In this document: positions 45,209-56,540 of the stretch, piece by piece
Layout: each line of letters starts with the position of its first letter
Position numbering within the stretch: position 1 is the stretch's first letter
Assembly (NCBI GenBank): GCA_009767595.1
Contig: VSDK01028396.1
Coordinates: forward strand, 3,461-67,460
DNA: 64,000 nt
Source: Symbiodinium kawagutii
Lineage: Eukaryota; Sar; Dinophyceae; Suessiales; Symbiodiniaceae
Direction of reading: 5' to 3'
Made by a program: the position numbers and the translations under genes
Notes under the pieces: model-generated
What the model saw: the letters and a program-made list of their open reading frames with translations, nothing else
Databases searched by the model: none
What the model was told of the DNA's origin: nothing

Positions 45209-45316
45209 AATTCCAAGATTGCATGGCGTCCCTTGGACTCTGATCCATGCGACGGACGTGCACAGGCCGGAAGCGGTGAAGGGGAAGGGATGCAGCTGTT
45301 TTGTGCTGCAGCACAG
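45209..45316 (+). CDS. Gene X exon
   Basis: Acceptor atgcccaag|AAT, donor GCACAG|gtaggt, phase 0 to 0. It reads NSKIAWRPLDSDPCDGRAQ then AGSGEGEGMQLFCAAAQ. The gene X chain is 45209, 45639, 46841, 48825, 49465 and 50010, all in phase, ending in a stop. The joined product has no recognised domain and a very acidic C-terminus. Confidence 0.55.
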
Positions 45317-45638
45317 GTAGGTTCACAGGATCAAGACATTGAAATCAGTGGAACAAGCAGGGTTAAGCAGATTTTGCATCCAAATACTGTAAGCAAGATT
45401 TTACATGCACATATACATGTATTAAGCAGATTTTAAAGGCAAATGCTGTAAGGATTCATCAATGTACGCGGTTCCCAAGTTGGGATCTAATTGATTTGTA
45501 GTCTCAGCACGGTTGCCTTCAAACTTCTATATGGGTGCATCGAAAGTGACAAGTTCTGGAGCTGGGCTCTGGGCAGCTCCATCCGGGCAGCTCCACCTCA
45601 ATCAATTGTCAAGGGGCCATTGACAACGGTTCATCAAG

Positions 45639-45747
45639 TATCCAGGCACCAAGAATGGCTTCTTCAACATCTCAACACCAACAAATCGCTTCGTAGATAT
45701 TTATAAGGTTGACCCCCGCGGATTCATTGCACTTGTATGTACCACTG
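45639..45747 (+). CDS. Gene X exon
   Basis: Acceptor ttcatcaag|TAT (another AG follows at 45645), donor ACCACTG|gtagat. It reads YPGTKNGFFNISTPTNRF, VDIYKVDPRGFIALVCTT, with an excellent codon pattern. A second frame from about 45505 (KLLYGCIESDKFWSWALGSS) overlaps and is the alternative. Confidence 0.5.
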
Positions 45748-45759
45748 GTAGATAACAGA

Positions 45760-45856
45760 TGGGGTTTCTGGAACCCCCCCAAATGGTTGGTTTATTACCA
45801 GAAATGGTTTAATCTTGGATCATTTGGGGGATGCCTGCATTTTGAGAAACACCCAC
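45760..45856. repeat. GTACC inverted-repeat element, copy 18
   Basis: ggggtttctggaaccccccc to gggggatgcctgcattttgagaaacaccc. It starts 12 bases after the donor of the preceding exon. Confidence 0.75.
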
Positions 45857-46465
45857 ATCATAGTTACCCTTGTTACAAACTTAGCTACCTGGCGGGCCGC
45901 CGTTCCCGTGAAGCAACAGTGGCTACCCAGTGATTCTTGGGGAGATGAATGGTAGCCTTGAATCAAGAACGGCTGTTGACCACCAATAATGGTAATTGAT
46001 AGATGGTCATGAACGCTTGGTTATAGATTCCTTATAGCTGGTTTTTCTGAACACAGATTGATAATGATTAATTAATCATGAACAATTGGTGAAAGCAACC
46101 CCAACCAACTATATTCTACCATTCACGGAGGGTGATGTAAGTGATACTTGAGCATTTTTCAAGCGATCATGAACCATAATTGGAAATCCTCGCACAACTG
46201 TCAGTACCCCCGTGTCTCACGAGTCGCCCATCTGCCTACTACCATTCATTATAAACCATGATCAATGATCAAGATGCTAGAGAGCAATTTCTCAACAAAT
46301 CATCATCACGTTAAACTCAAAGCATCATCATTGTGCCGCAGTGCTTTGATGATGATTTGGATGAAATTATACCATTATTGCAGACAATTGATATATATAT
46401 ATATACATACATTGATCTATTTGCAATCATATGGTACCAATATCAATCATGCTGATTATATCATA

Positions 46466-46576
46466 CAAGGTGGGCCCCCAACCACTTATAGGTTGGTTTA
46501 TAACACATTTGACTACGGTTAACTACCAGTTATAGGGGTTGATAACCCAACTCATAACTGCCGGGGGCCCACCTTC
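46466..46576. repeat. GGTGGGCCCC inverted-repeat element, copy 2
   Basis: acaaggtgggcccccaacca and actgccgggggcccaccttct. The interior carries ggttggtttataac and aacccaactcataac, themselves inverted. Confidence 0.85.
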
Positions 46577-46604
46577 TAGTTATCATGGTTTAGGCATCCA
46601 ATCA

Positions 46605-46797
46605 GCCATTTTTATATTCCATCAGTTGATTTGGTGGTGAATCTCCCGTCATTCACCATTATGAATGGTTAAAACCACATGAATCACTATACCCTTCACC
46701 ACTACAATCCACTACAAAAGCGAGTTTCATGTGATTATATCTACAAATCCCAATTATCAACCATCAGAATCCCCCATAAAAAACATTGAGAAACGAC
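46605..46797. repeat. Left arm of the inverted repeat around gene X exon 46841
   Basis: Contains ccatcagttgatttggtggt, attcaccattatgaatggtt, attatcaaccatcagaatcc and ccccataaaaaac. Each has its reverse complement, in mirrored order, at 47165-47350. Confidence 0.85.
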
Positions 46798-46840
46798 CAT
46801 GTCATGAAAAAATCCATCGAAATCTTCTCCGCGCCATCAG

Positions 46841-46977
46841 CCGCCAGCCAGGCCTCCATGGAGCCGCCCGACGCAGATCCACACTGCGACAGTGGCGTTT
46901 CTCTGGATGCGGCGCTGGCGGGGCTGGGCATCGGACGCAAGCAGTGCCGCATGCTGCGGGCGGAGCTGCGCTTGGAG
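46841..46977 (+). CDS. Gene X exon (GA donor)
   Basis: Acceptor gcgccatcag|CC, donor TTGGAG|gatgat (GA, phase 0). It reads ASQASMEPPDADPHCDSGVS, LDAALAGLGIGRKQCRMLRA, ELRLE. A GT at 46989 is possible but gives the wrong phase. The exon sits in the loop of a roughly 190-bp inverted repeat formed by its two flanking introns. Confidence 0.6.
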
Positions 46978-47164
46978 GATGATGCTCAGCATGAACATGG
47001 CAGGTTGGTGAAGGATAGCATGGGAAGAACCGGTAATGGTAGAGTTAATGACAAGGTGAATTCTATGGTTAATGAATGTCAATGATATATCCCCATGGTG
47101 AATCAATCAACGGACAGTGATCCCACAGGTGAGCGAAGCTTGGTTCATGGGCTGACTGTGGTCA

Positions 47165-47350
47165 GTAGTTCTTTTTATGGGGGATTCTGATGGTTGATAA
47201 TTGGGATTTATAGGGATAATCACATGACAATCGCTTTTGTAATGGATTATAGTGGTGAATAATAGGGTGGATGTAGTAATTGATGTGGTTTTAACCATTC
47301 ATAATGGTGAATAATAGGGGATTGACCACCAAATCAACTGATGGAATAGT
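47165..47350. repeat. Right arm of the inverted repeat around gene X exon 46841
   Basis: Reverse complement of 46605-46797: ggggattctgatggttgata, aaccattcataatggtgaat, accaccaaatcaactgatgg. Confidence 0.85.
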
Positions 47351-47406
47351 GATGATGGCAAATTGGCTTCACAATGGCTGATGGGATGCCTAAACGATGA
47401 GAACTA

Positions 47407-47528
47407 CAAGGTGGGCCCCCAGCAGTTGTGAGTTGGGTTATAACCCCCACAACTGACAGTTAACCTAGTTAACCCCAGTTAGATTAGTTATAAACCAGCT
47501 TGCAAGTGGTTAGGGGCCCACCTTGGAG
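47407..47528. repeat. GGTGGGCCCC inverted-repeat element, copy 3
   Basis: acaaggtgggcccccagcag and gtggttaggggcccaccttg, with gttgggttataac and agttataaaccagc inside. Confidence 0.85.
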
Positions 47529-47784
47529 GGTTAATGACCAGGTGAATTCTATGCTTAATGAATGCTAATGATATAAGCAACAATAGTAGGGGTAAGAACA
47601 CGGTGAATGATATATTCCCATGGTCAATGAATGTCAATGATATCTCTCCACGGAAAATTGATCAACAGACAGTGATCTCACAGGTGAGCAAAGCTTGGTT
47701 TATGGTAGGAGATGACAAGACTATGACTTACTGAGTACCAGTTGTACGTTGATTCATTTGGCGTTTCAGTATGTGATCATATAG

Positions 47785-47852
47785 TGGTTTCTCAGACATA
47801 AATGGTCAGTGACTAGATGACTTGGGGGTACCCCTATTTTGAGAAGCACCCG
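47785..47852. repeat. GTACC inverted-repeat element, copy 19 (short)
   Basis: gtggtttctcagacataaat to gggggtacccctattttgagaagcaccc, with a shortened core. Confidence 0.75.
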
Positions 47853-48824
47853 TATCCGTTGGAAACCGTGATTCCATGTTTCAGGAGCTGTCTTTCTTTA
47901 CAAATGTAGACACTGATCAAGTGACCAGTCCCGAAGCAAGCTTGTGCGTTCATTCTACCAATATTAATGCCACAGAAGCAAATGTATGATATAGCATATT
48001 CTGACTTGGGTCATGATAAGCATCCACTATTTAGTGGATATTCTGACTACAAATTTATCACATTTTTTTTGATGTGGTTGTGGATTCTTTGCAAGTGTAG
48101 CGGCTTTGCACTTGGCATCCTTCCCTTCAATGTGGGCAACACCACATCTGAATCAACTAAGCTTTTGCCTTGTATCAAAAAGAAAGGAACCGTCCTGGTA
48201 TACGGAGTTATGTTTGGATACCCCCATATCTCAACACGGAACAGAGCCAACATAGGGGTCCGTATATATCATGTACGTAAAACCAAAACTGGTGCTTCAC
48301 CCGACCAAAGAAAGTGGCCTTCTTGGATTACGGGGACACCGCATACTTCAGGGCTCAAGAAGCTGGTAATGAGCTATTGCTGGTTGTTGCAGGAACTCCT
48401 ATTCTCAGCCATACACAACCAATATTAGACATTATTGATGATGGTCAGTCGTCACGAACACCATTGTCAATCATCATGAAAACCATCATGAGCACCATGA
48501 TTGACCATAATTATCAACCAAAATGAACTATTGTGGACCATTACTTACCACAATTAGCAAACATGAACGATAAATATTCGACCACGATCAACCATTATCA
48601 ACCATTTTCAGCGATTATGAACCATTACTTACTACTATCACCCAAAATGAACCACAAATCATTTTATCCTAATCAACCATTTCTTACCATTATCAACCAC
48701 ACTATACTATTCAAGCATCATTAAGCACCAACCTAACCACCAAGCAGCCAACCAATCCCTTGCGCCATCTCCATGTCCCTTGCGGCATCCCCCCACGCGA
48801 CCTTGGCGCCACCTTGGCCCCAAG

Positions 48825-48917
48825 GACAGCTTCGTGTCGCTTCAGCGCTACTTCCAGCGAGACCCACGGCGCGTGGAATCGGCCGTGCAGCGCTTGCTGC
48901 CCAAGGCCTGTGAGCAG
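48825..48917 (+). CDS. Gene X exon (GC donor)
   Basis: Acceptor ggccccaag|GAC, donor GAGCAG|gcgagt, phase 0 to 0. It reads DSFVSLQRYFQRDPRRVESA then VQRLLPKACEQ, an amphipathic basic helix. The GC donor is strongly favoured: the GT at 48931 would put a stop at the junction with the next exon. Confidence 0.7.
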
Positions 48918-48950
48918 GCGAGTCACCGGAGTCACAGGTTCCCAGGTGGT

Positions 48951-49068
48951 TCATAGGTGGCCGCGTTCACCAGCTGCCGTTGAGTTATAAGTAGGGAAAA
49001 ATTTCCAGGTAAATGTTTTTTCCTAGCTTGTTCAATTGCCTTACCAAGTTGTAGCGGCCCACCTTGTA
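48951..49068. repeat. GGTGGGCCCC inverted-repeat element, copy 4 (diverged left end)
   Basis: aggtggccgcgttcaccagc and gttgtagcggcccaccttg. Confidence 0.65.
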
Positions 49069-49464
49069 ATAGGGGTTCTGAACCACAAGTAATGGTGAAT
49101 GATAGGGAGGTGGTTTTGGTGAAGCAGTGGTTGGTTCCCTGTTGGGCCTGTTGGGCATTATAGGGGGATTATGATGGTGAACAGTAGGGATTAATAGGGA
49201 ATAATCACCAACTAACGGGCTTGTGCCACGCCACAACCAATGTCACCCGCGAAAAAAGATCGTTTTACGAGTGGAAACCATAGGTTGACTGGGGCTACAA
49301 CTATTTGGGCACATACCTAGAAGGGGTGAAGAATAGAAGCATTGGTACGAACTGAACACATGCACAGTACACATACCAATTGAGTATATACACAGATGTT
49401 CACACACACATACCTTCATCTTCATGCGCGGTGTTGTTTATTGTCGTCGGCCTTCTCCTTTCAG

Positions 49465-49534
49465 GTGATTTGTTTGCTTGAAGTGGAGAGTGTCGCCTTG
49501 TCGCCTTCATCGCCGGCAGCTGTCCCTGCACAAG
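49465..49534 (+). CDS. Gene X exon
   Basis: Acceptor ctcctttcag|GTG (good pyrimidine tract), donor GCACAAG|gtcagg. It reads VICLLEVESVALSPSSPAAV then PAQ plus one base. Both phases match. Confidence 0.7.
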
Positions 49535-49851
49535 GTCAGGCACTTTGCTCTTCGCATGAGATAGTTGAGTTGAACAACCAGATATGATCAGCAATAGTAC
49601 TTGATGAACCTCTGAGCTTGTCCTGCTGGTGTTACTCTGGGTGGAATTACGAAAATGGACTAGCATCAAACATGAATAAAGGTGTTTGGCCAGTGGTGAT
49701 TTCGCGGTAGATTTCAGAGTCATCTTCTCACTGCGTGTGAAAAGTATTCCTTGCCTTCTTCTCACTACCTTGAAATTCGGAAAGTACGTTTGGAAAGTTG
49801 TCTCTTGCATGTTCCGGTAGATCAATTTGGAAATGTAAAATCACTACATGG

Positions 49852-49955
49852 TGCTTTCTTGAAATGGGGGTACGCCCAATTATCATCCAGTGTATCAATC
49901 ATTTGCAGCAATAAACCAACCATTTTGGGGGTCTCCTATTTCTAGAAACACCCAT
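49852..49955. repeat. GTACC inverted-repeat element, copy 20
   Basis: ggtgctttcttgaaatgggg and tgggggtctcctatttctagaaacaccc, core in reverse orientation. Confidence 0.75.
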
Positions 49956-50009
49956 CGTTTGTTGGAAGACAACCTTAGAAAACCACCCATCACTGAGGGA
50001 TTTCCCAAG

Positions 50010-50107
50010 GCCCACCCGTAGCGATGGATGACTCCATCGAAGGCGCAGATGTGGAGCCGGTGCCCAACAGCAGCGAGTCCGAGTTTGAGGAGGCGATCCC
50101 GCTATGA
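50010..50107 (+). CDS. Gene X terminal exon, acidic tail
   Basis: Acceptor tttcccaag|GC completes Gly and continues PPVAMDDSIEGADVEPVPN, SSESEFEEAIPL, then TGA at 50105-50107. The tail is strongly acidic. ATGGT-type DNA follows immediately, as after other exons. A start at the internal ATG is possible but less likely, given the phase-perfect join upstream. Confidence 0.7.
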
Positions 50108-50109
50108 GA

Positions 50110-53100
50110 ATGGCGGGTGGATGTGGTTTTTTGTGGGGGATTTTAATGGGTAATGATAGGGATTAATAGGGGATGTGAGCTGTTTTGGTAGGAGATTTCA
50201 ATGGTTAATAGGAGTTATCTAGCTGGTGATTCTCAGGGAGCTAAGGAGCCAGGGGTATCCCTAAATCCCTTTAAAGGGGGAGCTAAAGAGCTACAGGGAG
50301 TGGTGAAACCAGATGGTGGTTATATAGGGGATGATCCTCAGTTTCATCATATTTGATTGTAGTGGTTAAAGAGGAGTTATATAGCGGTTATATAGGAAGT
50401 TATATAGGCTTATATAGGGGTTGTGCTCCTCAGGATTACTAATGGGGGATTTTAATGGTCAATGATAGGGATTATATAGTTGGGATGAACCTCGGTTTTA
50501 GAATCTCATTATGGTCAAAGTGGTAAAGTAATGGTGAATAATAGAGATTAATAGTTGGGATAATCAGCAAGGATGAGAAGTGCAGGGTCCCCTGTTTTTA
50601 GGAACACCAATTTCTGCAGAGAGTTAATCATTCTACAAGGAATTGTAGCGAAGCAAGCATGCATCGTTTGCTTTTTATACAATCTATACGAGCAGTTTTA
50701 AGTCTAGAAAGTAATTGCTGAGCACTATGTTATATTAATTCGTAGTGAATGAGCCACTGAATACAATGCTTATCAATTCTACAAGTACTGGTTTTGCAGA
50801 TGTAATGCCAGGTTGATAGAGAAGTCTGGTCGATTGCAACCAAAAAGTTACTGATTAAGGATCAAAACATGTCATTGCACTGACTCGTGCAATGAACACA
50901 AGGCTTAGTAATGCTTGACATAGCTGATAATATCTAATAGTGGGCAAGATTGGTTCGGAATGATGATTCTATCCAATGCTGAATGATGGCCACTGAAACG
51001 GATGATTGCTAGTGACAGCGACGATCAATGACACCAGGGACCAACTACGATTTATGTACTCATGGCTTGTTATCTCAGAAGCAATCTGAGAACAGCTCTA
51101 CCGTAATGTTGAATTTACTCTGCAATTTTTGCTGTTACCGTTTGGTAGACTGACCTGGAAGATAAACATCGTCCTTTTCAATAGGTAGACAATCTATTGA
51201 TGGTGGATTGTCACCGCAACAAACATTAGTTTAAGAAAGGGCAACAATGAGAACGGCTGGTTGATGGCACCAATCGTCAGAAAGATAGACAAGTGCATGA
51301 CATGCCCTTGTGATTGGAAATCAGCGATCAAGATTATTTGGTCGGCCAGGTATGAGATCTCAATTCCTGGTGCTGACAAAGAATCAGCAAAAACAACAGG
51401 TGCTCTTTGTAATGACTATCAATACCTTCGTCGTGCTGGTTGCTGCACATTACAGCATCATCATGATAGTAATCAGGGTGACTAAGACTGATGCTTAAGT
51501 GTTATTCATCATGGTTTACCTGTTTCAGGGGTCATGGTGGCTTTTATAATTTTGCAGAGTTGCTTATGAGATTTATAGTCATTAGCTCATTTGTCAAGCA
51601 AAAATTGTAATTGTCACTTATGATCCCCCGCAATGGTTGACTATCATTCCAATCGCCAGTATTAGCACTCATCAGTCAGCACTCGCTATGATCAGTACAC
51701 ATTCGCTATGAACCATCATGAGTGTGTTAGTATTAACTCGCCATGGTAATTGATTATTAAGTTTATTAACAACATTCAATGGTAGTGATCAATTTGAATC
51801 ATGAGTGTGTTGATACGAACTGGCCATGCAAATTGATCATCAATTCTATTGACCATAATCTACTATGGTGTTACCACAGTTCTATGTGTTAACAACCAGT
51901 TTTTTCCATGGTGGGACCACGACCATTAACCATTTTGACCAATAAGCAATGGGACCACAAGCATTGCCCAGGATGCAACCATCGACCCAGGTATTAACTA
52001 GTGCAAGAAAGTAAACGCTATGATTTAGTACTCTTAATGGTATGATTATTGTGGATATTGATAATTACAATGGTTATAATCAGCTATAATTATGGTATAG
52101 TTTCACTTGTACTACAATTAACCAGAATACTTATTGACTTTCTTGTAATTTGGTTACTAACATTGACCATAGTATTGACCGTTAGAAATAAACATCACTT
52201 GTACTTATTTTGCTTGATTATTCGTACTTATTCACTTTCTTATTGGCTATGGTTATAGTAGCAATCATGACTATTTCATATATGAACCATGAATATTAAC
52301 CACCATACTAATTAACCATACAAATGGTAGTTTGATGGTCAACTGACCGTAGCAATTTCAATATCAAACATCAAACTATCAACGATAGACCCACATTTAT
52401 AAACTACCCCCCAGTTTCACCAGCAATAGCTCGTGATTCACTACTAATTATTTTCCACTGTCATTAACCATGAAGATATAGAGGTGATTTATAGTGATGT
52501 ACATAGTGATTGATACAAACAAAAACCAAGCTGTAGAAACTGTCATAAACCATAGCTACTGATCATTACGATTGATGATGTCAATTATCTATTGTATATG
52601 TCAAATGATGAATATCAACGATACATATCGCTTAATATATTAATCTACTTATATAAAACATTGATGCTGTTAATTATCTATTAAGTATTAACCTCAACCG
52701 TCAACCGTGAACCATTCAACAATTTCCGCTGCCTTTGCACCATCAACCATGGACATCAACCATGTTAACCATTAAGCACCATTAGCCACTATTCGCCATT
52801 CATTTCCAGTGCATTTTTTGCACCATGAGGTGCATTATGATCACTATAAATCGCCATACATCACCATCAATCACAATAAATCACAATAAATCACCATCAA
52901 TCACAATAAATCACAATAAATCACCATAAATCACCATACATCACAATAAATGACAATAAATCACCATACATCACCATACATCACAATAAATCACAATAAA
53001 TCACCATAAATCACCATACATCACCATACATCACAATAAATCATCATACATCACCATACATCACAATGCAGCACAATACATCACCACACATCATAATAAA
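50110..53100. other. Intergenic or 5' intron DNA between genes X and F
   Basis: Mostly ATGGT-type and ACCAT-type degenerate repeats. One weak exon candidate lies at about 51268-51351 (DKCMTCPCDWKSAIKIIWSA, donor ggccag|gtatga), not phase-linked. A second GGAGCTAAGGAGCCAGGG copy lies at 50219-50312. No promoter motif is recognisable. Confidence 0.5.
50219..50312. repeat. GGAGCTAAGGAGCCAGGG element, copy 2
   Basis: Closely matches 36520-36622: agctggtgattctcagggag, gagccaggggtatccct, tttaaagggggagc, gctacagggagtgg. Confidence 0.8.
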
Positions 53101-53105
53101 TCAGT
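52836..53105. repeat. (ATCACCATAC)/(ATCACAATAA) decamer array
   Basis: About 26 units of a 10-mer alternating among atcaccataa, atcaccatac and atcacaataa. It ends 6 bases before the first supported exon of gene F. Confidence 0.9.
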
Positions 53106-53110
53106 ACAAG

Positions 53111-53199
53111 TCACTCTGCATGACTCTTTCGCTGGTGAGGTTTGGAAGTCTTTGCCGCGGCTGCTGCCGGGAGACGCCATAAATTGTGGCGAGCGTCAG
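53111..53199 (+). CDS. Gene F exon 1 of chain
   Basis: Acceptor cagtacaag|TC, donor CGTCAG|gtgacg, ending in phase 0. It reads TLHDSFAGEVWKSLPRLLPG then DAINCGERQ. It is the first of five exons that join in phase (53111, 54259, 56443, 57841, 58449) to give a helical N-terminal part followed by an F-box. The true start codon lies upstream and was not found. Confidence 0.6.
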
Positions 53200-54258
53200 G
53201 TGACGGTAGGGGTCCAGGGGTCAGTCGACTCGACCCCCGATGCGTTCAATGGATGGCTATGTATGGCGATGATAGCTGTTTAATTGACTAGTTGTTAATG
53301 GTATGGTTCTAAATGATGACCTATGGCAACTAGTTAATGGCCTATGGCTATGATTAATTAATCAGCTGGTGAATTAAGTGGTTCATTGAGTGCTCAATTG
53401 ACTAGTTAATAATGGCAAATTCACTGGATTATTCGTTGGTTGATGATGCTTAATTGATCGGTTCATGATGGTTAATCAAGCGGTTGGTGGTGGCTACAGT
53501 AGGTAAGGTTTCATGGGAAATGATGAATAGTGGTTGCACTTGATCATTATTTTGATGGTGAATAGTCATTGAACAATGGTCAATGATGGTTCATGATGGT
53601 TTACGACGCTTTAAATGGATGGCTCTCAGTTTTCAGGATGGCTATCGATAGGGATTGCTCTAGTCAAGGGCTATGGTCAAGACCAACCATCCCTTTCAAT
53701 GGCGGCTATGTGTGAATGGCCTTGAATGGTTGTGATAGGTGGGCGTGGCCATGAATTGTGGTGCAACGATGGTTTATTGATGGTTCATGATGCTCACACT
53801 GATGATTTTAATCACGGCTTGTCATTTGAATGAAGGTCAATCCATCGTTGACTCGTGAGTGATTGATTGATGGTTAATGATTGGGCATCAATTGTTTTTG
53901 CAGGCAATTTGCAGCTCATCAACGTCAAGAGTGAGCATCAACTTGCAGCTTCAACGACCGGAGAGGACATGTTACACCATCACAACTCCTAGACCATTGT
54001 TATCACCATGACTTCACCATGGGTAAGCATCATAAACAACGAAAATCACCATGCTTAAGCATCATTAAACCACCTAAGAAACTCATACACCATCACCTAA
54101 ACCTAAAAGCCTATAAACCATCGGCAAAACAACCCAAAAACCTATAAGTTCTATAAATCACCCATAATCCCTACCTCAACTCCCCCTTATGCCCCCCTTA
54201 AACCCCCCTTCAACCCACCCCTTAAGCCCTCCCCCCTCCTTAAGCCCCGCCACGGCAG

Positions 54259-54364
54259 GGCCATGAGGAGCGGGGCCGCGCCCTGCGCCGGCGCCTGAAA
54301 GCCGCGCTCAGCGAGGAAGCGCAACAGGCGGTGAAGCGAGCGCAGACCACGCTGCGCGAGGAAG
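54259..54364 (+). CDS. Gene F exon 2: Arg/Ala/Glu-rich helix (GC donor)
   Basis: Acceptor cacggcag|GGC, donor GAGGAAG|gcgatc. It reads GHEERGRALRRRLKAALSEE, AQQAVKRAQTTLREE plus one base, predicted long helix or coiled coil. A GT donor at 54411 would lengthen it but breaks phase with exon 3. The minus strand is open too, but shows no links. Confidence 0.65.
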
Positions 54365-56442
54365 GCGATCGCGGGAAGGGAAGGAGCAGCGGAAGCCATT
54401 GGTTATCGATGGCTAATTATGATAATTAGTGGTTAATTGACCATTATAGTTGATGAATCATAATGGTATAACTTGGGAAAAAATGGTTGATGAATCATAA
54501 TAGTTATATAATCATAATGTAATATATCTTCAATCTTATTGATGAATAGTTTCTGTAATACATCATCATTAAGTATATGATCAATAGTAGCCGCAATTAA
54601 GTATATATATATATATATGATATATAGCCATTGTAACTATATCAACTATTGTAATTATATAACTTATTGATTGTATAATGATTAAGTTATATAATAGTTG
54701 ATATATCATTATCATTTACTGGGCGCCTTATTAACCATGTAAAATCAATATATTCGTTAATCATGAAGGCATTAACGATTTTTGCTATGATGGATTATTA
54801 TCATTAAACCATGAAATGACTTGGTCTGATAACTATTATGGTTATCAATTATTAATCCTTAACTATGAGCCATTATCATCATTAACTGTTACTATTATCA
54901 TTAGTTATTATAAGTAACTTTGATAACCCAAAATAGTTATCAAAGCAAATCATTTCATGGTTGAATGATAGTAATAGTGAAAAAGGGTTCAATGACAATG
55001 ATACATCATGGTAATGATACTTTCTGATGATAATGAAAGTCAAAATCTGGAGCCAGTACTATTTTATAGTTAATGTCAGTATTTCATGGTTGTTTTCGAT
55101 GATGATAATGAATCGTGGTAAACATAGTGAATGACAACCATTTTAGATTGCAAGATGTGGTTGAATATTGATTATTATTGGTGGTGGAGAGTGTTTAAAC
55201 CCTGTAATTGCAGGAACTCGTAAGCCACATAGTTTTGTTTCATTTCATGGCAACAATAGTTAGTGATTTTTGGTAATCATTACAGATGAACGATAGAATG
55301 AATACACCATGATTTATGGATGAAGCGTGAAATGATGAAGCAGTATGATTAACAATTGTGGTTAATTCATAATGGTTGATAATGGTGGTTTAATCTTTAT
55401 GAAATTGAGTATAATCATGGTTAACTCATGATGGTTAATGGTGGTTGAAAACAGCGGAATGATGAACCACTATGGTTGATAGTTGCTATGGTGGAAAATG
55501 GCGGACGAACCAGATATTGATAGTGATTAATACTTGTGAATCATGGTAGTGAGTAATGGTCACTGGTGGTTGGAGGAAGCATGAAATGATGAACCATGGT
55601 GGTTAATCAGTAACGATGAATTGAATAGTTTCAAATAGTGGCTAATAATGATGGTTGGAACCACTATAGTTAAGAAGTAGAAGTGTTAGTGATAGTGGTT
55701 AATTAAGAGTGGTACATCATGATTATATAATATTACAGCTATATAGTGATAATGGTTGATGATAGTGACAGTGGTTGAAATATTTGAAATTTAACCATGA
55801 TTTCAACCATATGATAATAGTTGGTTATAATGGATACTGGTTGAAATGAAGATACCGATAATTAGATTGACCATGAAACGATGAACCAGTAGAATGCTCA
55901 ATCGTTGTAAATAGTGCCGATAATAGTGACTTGAATAGTTGATCATGGTTCATAGCGGTCATTACTGATGAATTGAATTGCTAATGAATGGCTAATAGTG
56001 GTGAACAATGGCCATTGGTAAATAACGCTTAAAATAAAGCATTTTGATTCAGCAGCACCTGCGTCATAGTTTTAGTTGATGATAGTGGCAATAGTCAATA
56101 GTTAATTGTGCTTATAATCAATAATGATTCAATCAAATCATGCAACATCGATCAAGTATGATTGGTTTATTCATTCTTTGCTGTTGTTGGCTATATTTGT
56201 AGGCGGTTGATCTATGGTGCATATCTAGAGTTGGTTTAGTATGGTTTAACCTTTCATCGTATCGTTGATCATCCCTACAGTTATCTCCTGACTATTCCTA
56301 TCGTTGTTCAACGGTACTTAGCCAGGATCAACCAAACCAACTGACCCAACCAACCCAACCTGAAGCAACTACCCCAACCGCCCCAACTGCCCCAACCGCA
56401 ACCAACCACCCTGTCCCACAGCCTGACGCCTCCCCGTTGCAG

Positions 56443-56540
56443 GCGGGGCGGAGCGTTATCTCACGGAGGTTTGGGCACAGCTGCAGCCTTTGGTGTCGGA
56501 GCTGCGCGTGAATCTGCTGGTGGAGATGATCACCTCGCAG
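56443..56540 (+). CDS. Gene F exon 3 (GC donor)
   Basis: Acceptor cccgttgcag|GC completes Gly. It reads GAERYLTEVWAQLQPLVSEL then RVNLLVEMITSQ, amphipathic helix. Donor TCGCAG|gcgaac is GC, phase 0, fitting exon 4. No GT donor lies close by. Confidence 0.7.

Larger units (their letters stand above)
47000..47700. repeat. Tandem duplication in a gene X intron
   Basis: gacaaggtgaattctatggt ... gacagtgatcccacaggtga (47050-47150) recurs at 47531-47695 with small changes (gaccaggtgaattctatgct ... gacagtgatctcacaggtga). The copies flank a GGTGGGCCCC element. Confidence 0.8.

Noticed and set aside
52836-53105. CRISPR array
   Set aside because: The 10-bp units are contiguous, with no unique spacers and no cas genes. 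It is a decamer minisatellite in a eukaryotic intron or leader.
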